DNA of 64,000 bases from Demequina gelatinilytica. Its GTDB lineage: Bacteria > Actinomycetota > Actinomycetes > Actinomycetales > Demequinaceae. This document shows positions 59,629 to 64,000 of the stretch, piece after piece. The number at the start of each line of letters is the position of its first letter. The stretch's first letter is position 1. The stretch spans positions 124,001 to 188,000 of the forward strand of contig NZ_BBLV01000003.1 in NCBI RefSeq assembly GCF_000971115.1, written 5' to 3'. The position numbers and the translations under genes were made by a program. The notes under the pieces are model-generated. The model made no database searches. It was not told where the DNA came from and was given only the letters and a program-made list of their open reading frames with translations.

Positions 59629-60783
59629 CTAGAGCGCCTCCACCACCACGGCGGACCCTTGACCGCCGCCGCCGCAGATGGCCGCGACGCCCAGCGCACC
59701 GGGGCCAAGGCCCGCCACGCTGCGCGCCGCGTGACCCACGAGCCGCGCGCCCGACGCGCCGATCGGATGCCCGAGCGCGATCGCACCCCCATGGGGGTTG
59801 ACGATGCGGGGGTCCAGCCCGAGCCTCGTGGTCGAGGCGAGCGCGACGGCCGCGAAGGCCTCGCTCAGCTCCGCCGTCGCCAGCTCCGCGGCGGACCGCC
59901 CGGCCCTCGCGAGCGCCGCCTCGGCCGCCGCGGCCGGCTGGTGGTGAAGCGACACGTCCGGCCCCGCGACGAGGGCCCACGACAGGATCCTCGCGAGCGG
60001 CGACTCCACCAGTCCCTCACGCGCGAGCACGATCGCGGCCGCGCCGTCGGAGATCTGCGAGGCGTTGCCCGCGGTGATGGTGCCGCGACCACCGAAGGCG
60101 GGACGGAGGCGCGCGAGCGACTCGACCGTGGTCTCGGTGCGCAGGCCGTCGTCGGCGACGACCGCATCGTTCGCCCGCGGCGGGGTGAGCGGTGCGATCT
60201 CGCCCGCCTGGAACTCGAGGGAGGCCGCGAGGCGCCGATGCGACTCGGCTGCCCATGCGTCCTGCTCCTCGCGGGTGAGCGCGTAGCGCTCGGAGTGCTC
60301 CTCGGTGGACGCGCCCATCGCGCGGTGCTCGAAGGCGTCGGTGAGGCCGTCGTGGGCCATCGTGTCGAGCAGTTCGATCGCGCCGTAGCGAGCGCCTATC
60401 CGGGAGCCGACGTACGCGTGAGGCGCGAGCGTCATGGACTCCTGCCCGATCGCGAGCACGACCTCCGCCTCGCCTGCCGCAATGAGGCGCGCACCCTGGG
60501 CGACCGCTTCGGTGCCCGACAGGCACACCACGTTGAGCGTCGAGGCGGGCACCCGCATCGGCAACCCCGCGCCGACCGCGGCCTGGCGCGCGGGATTCTG
60601 CCCGGCGCCTCCCTGCAGGACCTGCCCCGCGACCACCCGGTCGACCCGGCCCGGTTCGATCCCCGCCCACTCGAGCGCGGCCGTGGCGGCATGCGCCCCG
60701 AGGGCGGTCGCGGGGATCCGAGCGAAGACGCCGCAGTACTTGACGAACGGCGTGCGGGCGTAGCCCGCGATGACCACGCTCAC
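59629..60783 (-). CDS. Acetyl-CoA acetyltransferase / beta-ketoadipyl-CoA thiolase-type enzyme
   Basis: A 384-residue thiolase. The nucleophilic Cys is in [16 protein letters not shown] near residue 87, the His motif is [19 protein letters not shown], and the second catalytic Cys lies in [13 protein letters not shown] near the end. It cleaves or forms a beta-ketoacyl-CoA. Together with the adjacent CoA-transferase it fits the last two steps of the beta-ketoadipate pathway, but acetoacetate metabolism is equally possible. The GTG at 60781-60783 overlaps the stop of the CoA-transferase B gene, with GGAGGAGG ahead. Confidence 0.92.
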   Translation of the reverse strand: MSVVIAGYARTPFVKYCGVFARIPATALGAHAATAALEWAGIEPGRVDRVVAGQVLQGGAGQNPARQAAVGAGLPMRVPASTLNVVCLSGTEAVAQGARLIAAGEAEVVLAIGQESMTLAPHAYVGSRIGARYGAIELLDTMAHDGLTDAFEHRAMGASTEEHSERYALTREEQDAWAAESHRRLAASLEFQAGEIAPLTPPRANDAVVADDGLRTETTVESLARLRPAFGGRGTITAGNASQISDGAAAIVLAREGLVESPLARILSWALVAGPDVSLHHQPAAAAEAALARAGRSAAELATAELSEAFAAVALASTTRLGLDPRIVNPHGGAIALGHPIGASGARLVGHAARSVAGLGPGALGVAAICGGGGQGSAVVVEAL

Positions 60784-61427
60784 GCGACCTCCTCCACCTC
60801 GACGCGGACCGGCGCCCCCGTGGCAGCCGCGACCTGTGCGACAGTCACCCCCGGGGCGAGCCGTCGCAGCACGAGCCCGCGCTCGTCGACATCGAGGACG
60901 CACAGGTCGGTGACGATCCGATCCACCACGCGCACGCCTGTGAGGGGCAAGGTGCACGTCTCGACGATCTTGGGGTTGCCGTCCTTCGCGACGTGCTCGG
61001 TGAGCACCACCACGCGCTTGGTGCCCGCGACCAGGTCCATCGCGCCGCCCATGCCCTTGACCAGCTTCCCGGGGATGGTCCAGTTGGCCAGGTCGCCGGC
61101 CGCGGACACCTGCAGCGCGCCCAGGATCGCGGCGTCGACGTGCCCCCCGCGGATCATCGCGAAGGACGTCGCCGAGTCGAAGAAGCTGCCGCCGGGCAGC
61201 ACCGTCACCGTCTGCTTGCCTGCGTTGATGAGGTCCGCGTCCTCGTCGCCCTCGTGGGGGAAGGGCCCCATGCCGAGCATGCCGTTCTCGCTCTGCAGCG
61301 TCACGGTGACCCCCGGCGGCAGGTGGTTGGCGACCAGCGTCGGGATCCCGATCCCGAGGTTCACGTACTGCCCGTCCCGCAGCTCCTCGGCGGCGACGGC
61401 CGCCATCTCCTCGCGCGTCCATGCCAT
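60780..61427 (-). CDS. 3-oxoacid / 3-oxoadipate CoA-transferase subunit B
   Basis: A 215-residue beta subunit of a class I CoA-transferase. It contains [16 protein letters not shown] and [12 protein letters not shown], where the Glu of SENG is the catalytic residue that forms the CoA thioester. [23 protein letters not shown] is the classic family signature. It pairs with the A subunit one base upstream and overlaps the thiolase start. The substrate may be 3-oxoadipate, acetoacetate or a related beta-keto acid. Confidence 0.93.
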   Translation of the reverse strand: MAWTREEMAAVAAEELRDGQYVNLGIGIPTLVANHLPPGVTVTLQSENGMLGMGPFPHEGDEDADLINAGKQTVTVLPGGSFFDSATSFAMIRGGHVDAAILGALQVSAAGDLANWTIPGKLVKGMGGAMDLVAGTKRVVVLTEHVAKDGNPKIVETCTLPLTGVRVVDRIVTDLCVLDVDERGLVLRRLAPGVTVAQVAAATGAPVRVEVEEVA

Positions 61428-61428
61428 G

Positions 61429-62124
61429 TCAGGCCTCCCTCACGGTGCGCTGCTCGATGTCCTTGACGCGCGGCGTGGAACGCACCAGGCGCTGCACGAA
61501 GATCCCCGGCGTCTCCACGGTGTCGTGGTCCAGCGGATGCGGGTCGACGTGCTCGGCCTCGACCAGCGTGACCCGGCCGCTCATGGCGGCGAGCGGGTTG
61601 AAGTTGCGCGCCGTGAAGCGGTAGCGCAGGTTCCCGGCCGTGTCCGCACGATGCGCCTTCACCAGGGCCACGTCGGCCACGATGCCCCGCTCGAGGACGT
61701 ATTCGACGCCGTCGAACTGCGCCGTCGGCTTGCCCTCCGCGACCGGCGTCCCGACCCCGGTGCGGGTGTAGAAGCCCGCGATGCCGGCTCCGCCGGCGCG
61801 CATGCGCTCGGCGAGCGTGCCCTGGGGCGCGAACTCGACCTCGAGCGCGCCCGCCAGGTACTGCTCCGCGAACAGGCGGTTCTCCCCCACGTAGCTCGCG
61901 ACCACCTTGCGCACCTGGCCGGCCTCGAGCAGGATGCCCAGCCCCTTGCCGTCGACGCCCATGTTGTTGCTCACGATGGTGAGGTCCCGCGCCCCCGACT
62001 CGCGCACCGCCTCGATGAGGTCCGTCGGGTTGCCCGAGAGCCCGAAGCCCCCGACCACAATGGTCTGCCCGTCGCTCACCACGTCTCGCACCGCGTCCGC
62101 GGCGCTGGGGTACAGCTTCCCCAT
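61429..62124 (-). CDS. 3-oxoacid / 3-oxoadipate CoA-transferase subunit A
   Basis: A 231-residue alpha subunit of the class I CoA-transferase. [18 protein letters not shown] is the CoA-binding signature, then [33 protein letters not shown] and [14 protein letters not shown]. Only one base separates it from subunit B and one from the upstream hydrolase, so the four minus-strand genes form one operon. Confidence 0.93.
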   Translation of the reverse strand: MGKLYPSAADAVRDVVSDGQTIVVGGFGLSGNPTDLIEAVRESGARDLTIVSNNMGVDGKGLGILLEAGQVRKVVASYVGENRLFAEQYLAGALEVEFAPQGTLAERMRAGGAGIAGFYTRTGVGTPVAEGKPTAQFDGVEYVLERGIVADVALVKAHRADTAGNLRYRFTARNFNPLAAMSGRVTLVEAEHVDPHPLDHDTVETPGIFVQRLVRSTPRVKDIEQRTVREA

Positions 62125-62125
62125 G

Positions 62126-63334
62126 TCAGCCCCGCTGCGCGTCGACGGTCACGGCCGCGACCGCGAGCGCGTCGAGCTCGGGCACCGTCTCCGCGATCCA
62201 GTCGGCGATGAAAGCCGCGACGTACGCCATGTGGTCGATCGAGATGTGCTCGGTGCCGCCCTCGGGGTCCTCGAAGACCCTGAGCTCGCGCTTGGGGCTG
62301 TGCACCGCCTGCTCGAAGCTGCGGTGCGCCATGGCGACCGGGATCTGGCGGTCGTTGGCACCGTGGGTGATGAGGAACGGCACGGTGATGTGCTCGACCA
62401 CCCCGTCGAGGTGCATCTCCTTGGTCTTCTTCATGAAGTCGTCCAGGTCCGCGGCGTCCCAGACCCAGAACACGTGCTTCCAGTAGTGCGGCACGGGGTT
62501 CTCCCCCTCGCGGTCCACGCGCCGGCGCTGCACGGCCGCCCAGTCGTGGTTGGCGCCCCACGCCACCACGAACCTGAGGCGCTTCTCGAACGCGGCGGCG
62601 CGGGGGGCGTAGTACCCGCCCAGCGACCAGCCGACGATGCCCGCCCGGGTGGCGTCCACATCGTCCCTGGGCTCGAGGTAGTCCACGCACGCGGCGGCCC
62701 ACACCTCGGTGTCGTGCCGCGCGGTGAGCCCGCGCATGCGCAGCGCCTCGCCGGAGCCGGGGGTGTCGACCATGAGCGTCGAGATCCCGCGCCGCGCGAG
62801 CATCTGCGGGAACTGCGAGTAGTACATCATCTCCTTGGTCGAGTCGAGCCCGTTCCACTGGATGACCACCGGCGGCTTCTCCCCCGGCGCGAGCGCCGCC
62901 GGGTCCGCGTGGTAGAGGTAGCCGGGCAGGCTGGCGCCTTCGAACGGGATCTCGACCGTCTCGACGGGCGCGCCCGAGAGCTCGACGTGCCTCAGCAGGA
63001 GGTCGATCGACTTCTGGTATGCCGCGTTGCGCCCGTCCCACTCGGGCGACTGCAGGCGCTCGGCCTGCGACACGTAGAGGCTCGCGCGGTAGAGCTTGTC
63101 GCCGGCGCCGATGAGCCGTCCGCGCGCGACGTCCTGCTCGGCGGAGGCGATGAGGCGGTCCGCGACGGCCTCCCACGACGCGTAGAGGAGGTCGGTGCCC
63201 ACGTCGTCGCCGTTGCGGGACGCCTCGAGCACGGGCTTGCAGGCCCGGTCCACCTCGTCGATGTAGCCGCCGCAGTTGAGCGAGGCCACTGCCGCCATGC
63301 TCCACACGTAGTTGGTCGGGAAGTACATGAACAT
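62126..63334 (-). CDS. Alpha/beta hydrolase (2,6-dihydroxypseudooxynicotine hydrolase-like)
   Basis: A 402-residue serine hydrolase with a helical N-terminal cap of about 130 residues, the layout of the FrsA/2,6-dihydroxypseudooxynicotine hydrolase group, which includes C-C bond hydrolases. The triad is visible: Ser237 in GWSLGG, Asp328 in THGANDRQ and His363 or His368 in GTEHISIDH. There is no signal peptide. It is the first gene of the hydrolase/CoA-transferase/thiolase operon and divergent from a VOC dioxygenase, so hydrolysis of a ring-cleavage product is likely. The exact substrate is unknown. Confidence 0.85.
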   Translation of the reverse strand: MFMYFPTNYVWSMAAVASLNCGGYIDEVDRACKPVLEASRNGDDVGTDLLYASWEAVADRLIASAEQDVARGRLIGAGDKLYRASLYVSQAERLQSPEWDGRNAAYQKSIDLLLRHVELSGAPVETVEIPFEGASLPGYLYHADPAALAPGEKPPVVIQWNGLDSTKEMMYYSQFPQMLARRGISTLMVDTPGSGEALRMRGLTARHDTEVWAAACVDYLEPRDDVDATRAGIVGWSLGGYYAPRAAAFEKRLRFVVAWGANHDWAAVQRRRVDREGENPVPHYWKHVFWVWDAADLDDFMKKTKEMHLDGVVEHITVPFLITHGANDRQIPVAMAHRSFEQAVHSPKRELRVFEDPEGGTEHISIDHMAYVAAFIADWIAETVPELDALAVAAVTVDAQRG

Positions 63335-63409
63335 GGGGGCTCCACCTCGCTCGCGCCGTTGCGGTCGGCTCCACCCTAGGAAGCCGCCGCGGCATCAGCA
63401 CAGACGAAA

Positions 63410-63507
63410 CTGCCGATGCCTGCTATCGGCAGCGCTGATAGTCCGCCAGTCGGCGTCACTATCGACGCGAGTGATGCGACGCATACCAATATCGGCATTC
63501 CCTGATA
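63410..63507. promoter_or_regulatory. Repeated operator-like motifs in the divergent promoter region
   Basis: CTGCCGAT and ATCGGCAG form a perfect 8-bp inverted repeat at 63410-63432. A second motif, TATCGG followed by CTGATA after five or six bases, occurs at 63424-63440 and 63490-63507. They lie between the divergent hydrolase operon and the VOC gene, where an unlinked IclR, LysR or GntR regulator could act. Confidence 0.5.
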
Positions 63508-63572
63508 ACCCGCGGCTGGCGATAGTGGGACGCGTGCCGGCAACGACGCCGGGCCAACCGAAAGGATCGACG

Positions 63573-64000
63573 ATGATCTCGCTGCTGTCGCACCTGTCCT
63601 ACGTCGCCGTGACCTCGCCGGACGTCGAGGCCTCCGTCAAGTTCTACGAGGAGCAGGTGGGCCTCACCGTCACCGACCGCATCGGAGAGGACGTCTACCT
63701 GCGGTGCTGGGGCGACTACTACCGCTACAGCGTGGTCGTGAGGCCCGGCCCCGAGCCGTCGCTGTCGACCATGGCGTGGCGCACGTCGAGCCCCGAGGCG
63801 CTCGAGGAGGCGGCCCGCCGCGTCCAGGAGGCCGGCATCGAGGGCCGCTGGATCGACGGCCACACCACCGGTCGCACCTTCGAGTTCGTCGGCCCGTGGG
63901 GCCACTCGATGACCCTCCACTGGGATGTCGAGCACTACCACGCGACCGGGAACCAGGCCTCGATCTACCCCGACCGGCCCCAGCGCCGCAGCCGCCACCT
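63573..64000 (+). CDS. VOC-family protein, probable extradiol dioxygenase (partial)
   Basis: The frame runs off the right edge after 142 codons. It starts LLSHLSYVAVTSPDVEASVKFY, where the first His is a likely metal ligand of a vicinal-oxygen-chelate domain. EFVGPWGHSMTLHWDVEHYH near residue 110 fits the end of an N-terminal extradiol dioxygenase domain. Catechol 2,3-dioxygenase-type enzymes have two such domains, and the second would lie beyond the window. AAAGGA precedes the ATG at 63573. It is divergent from the hydrolase operon, consistent with ring cleavage followed by hydrolysis and thiolysis. Confidence 0.85.
   Translation, partial: MISLLSHLSYVAVTSPDVEASVKFYEEQVGLTVTDRIGEDVYLRCWGDYYRYSVVVRPGPEPSLSTMAWRTSSPEALEEAARRVQEAGIEGRWIDGHTTGRTFEFVGPWGHSMTLHWDVEHYHATGNQASIYPDRPQRRSRH

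Noticed and set aside
1-64000. CRISPR array or cas genes
   Set aside because: No regularly spaced repeats of 20-40 bases and no Cas-like proteins were seen; the 6.2-6.6 kb repeats are too few and irregular.

Overview
This is high-GC DNA with dense, short-spaced operons, many GTG and TTG starts, LacI, TetR and MmyB-type XRE regulators, a DUF2510 module and sugar ABC systems. That combination points to an actinomycete (Actinomycetota, probably Micrococcales). No rRNA, tRNA, CRISPR array or transposase was found. The species is not determinable from the window alone.

Layout. 1-6106: housekeeping and general genes, namely the tail of an unknown CDS, a membrane acyltransferase, a cold-shock protein, an XRE regulator divergent from a short-chain dehydrogenase, a lipoprotein and DNA polymerase IV. 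6107-6846: a long stretch with no supported gene but with a repeated motif. 6847-13686: six genes of visibly different base usage that look like a phage-defence island. They are two uncharacterised proteins with HEPN-like Rx6H motifs, a translationally coupled pair (DUF4365 plus an unknown partner), an AbiV-type protein and a DUF4041/GIY-YIG nuclease related to SNIPE-type defence proteins.

13850-21191: L-rhamnose catabolism, with a divergent LacI regulator and rhaI, fused aldolase/dehydrogenase, rhaB and lldD. 21368-35517: redox and detoxification modules with their own regulators (MFS/XRE/alcohol dehydrogenase; TetR with a quinone reductase, LLM flavoprotein, NAD(P)-binding protein and DoxX; TetR with a frameshifted hydrolase; MerR with two aldo/keto reductases and an acetyltransferase), then a Gfo/Idh/MocA enzyme coupled to a TolB-like propeller. 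35595-59302: uptake and breakdown of rhamnose-containing glycosides. It holds two cytoplasmic GH78 rhamnosidases, an MFS porter, a second (E. coli type) rhamnulose-1-phosphate aldolase, a CUT2 ABC operon with GH3, a HAD pseudoenzyme and an AraC-GH39 fusion, lactaldehyde reductase, a second LacI regulator and a CUT1 ABC importer lacking its own ATPase. 59629-64000: an aromatic-type catabolic cluster (thiolase, CoA-transferase A and B, alpha/beta hydrolase, VOC/extradiol dioxygenase).

How it works together. Oligosaccharides or glycosides enter through the ABC and MFS systems and lose rhamnose inside the cell through GH78. Rhamnose is isomerised, phosphorylated and cleaved to DHAP and L-lactaldehyde. 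Lactaldehyde has two exits: oxidation to L-lactate (fused dehydrogenase) and then pyruvate (LldD), or reduction to 1,2-propanediol (FucO). An identical 12-bp operator (TGAATCGTTTCA or its complement) lies before rhaI, before the stand-alone aldolase and before fucO. This ties loci up to 37 kb apart into one regulon. A second palindrome (TGAAGCGCTTCA) lies before the MFS/GH78 and the CUT1/GH78/LacI transcription units.
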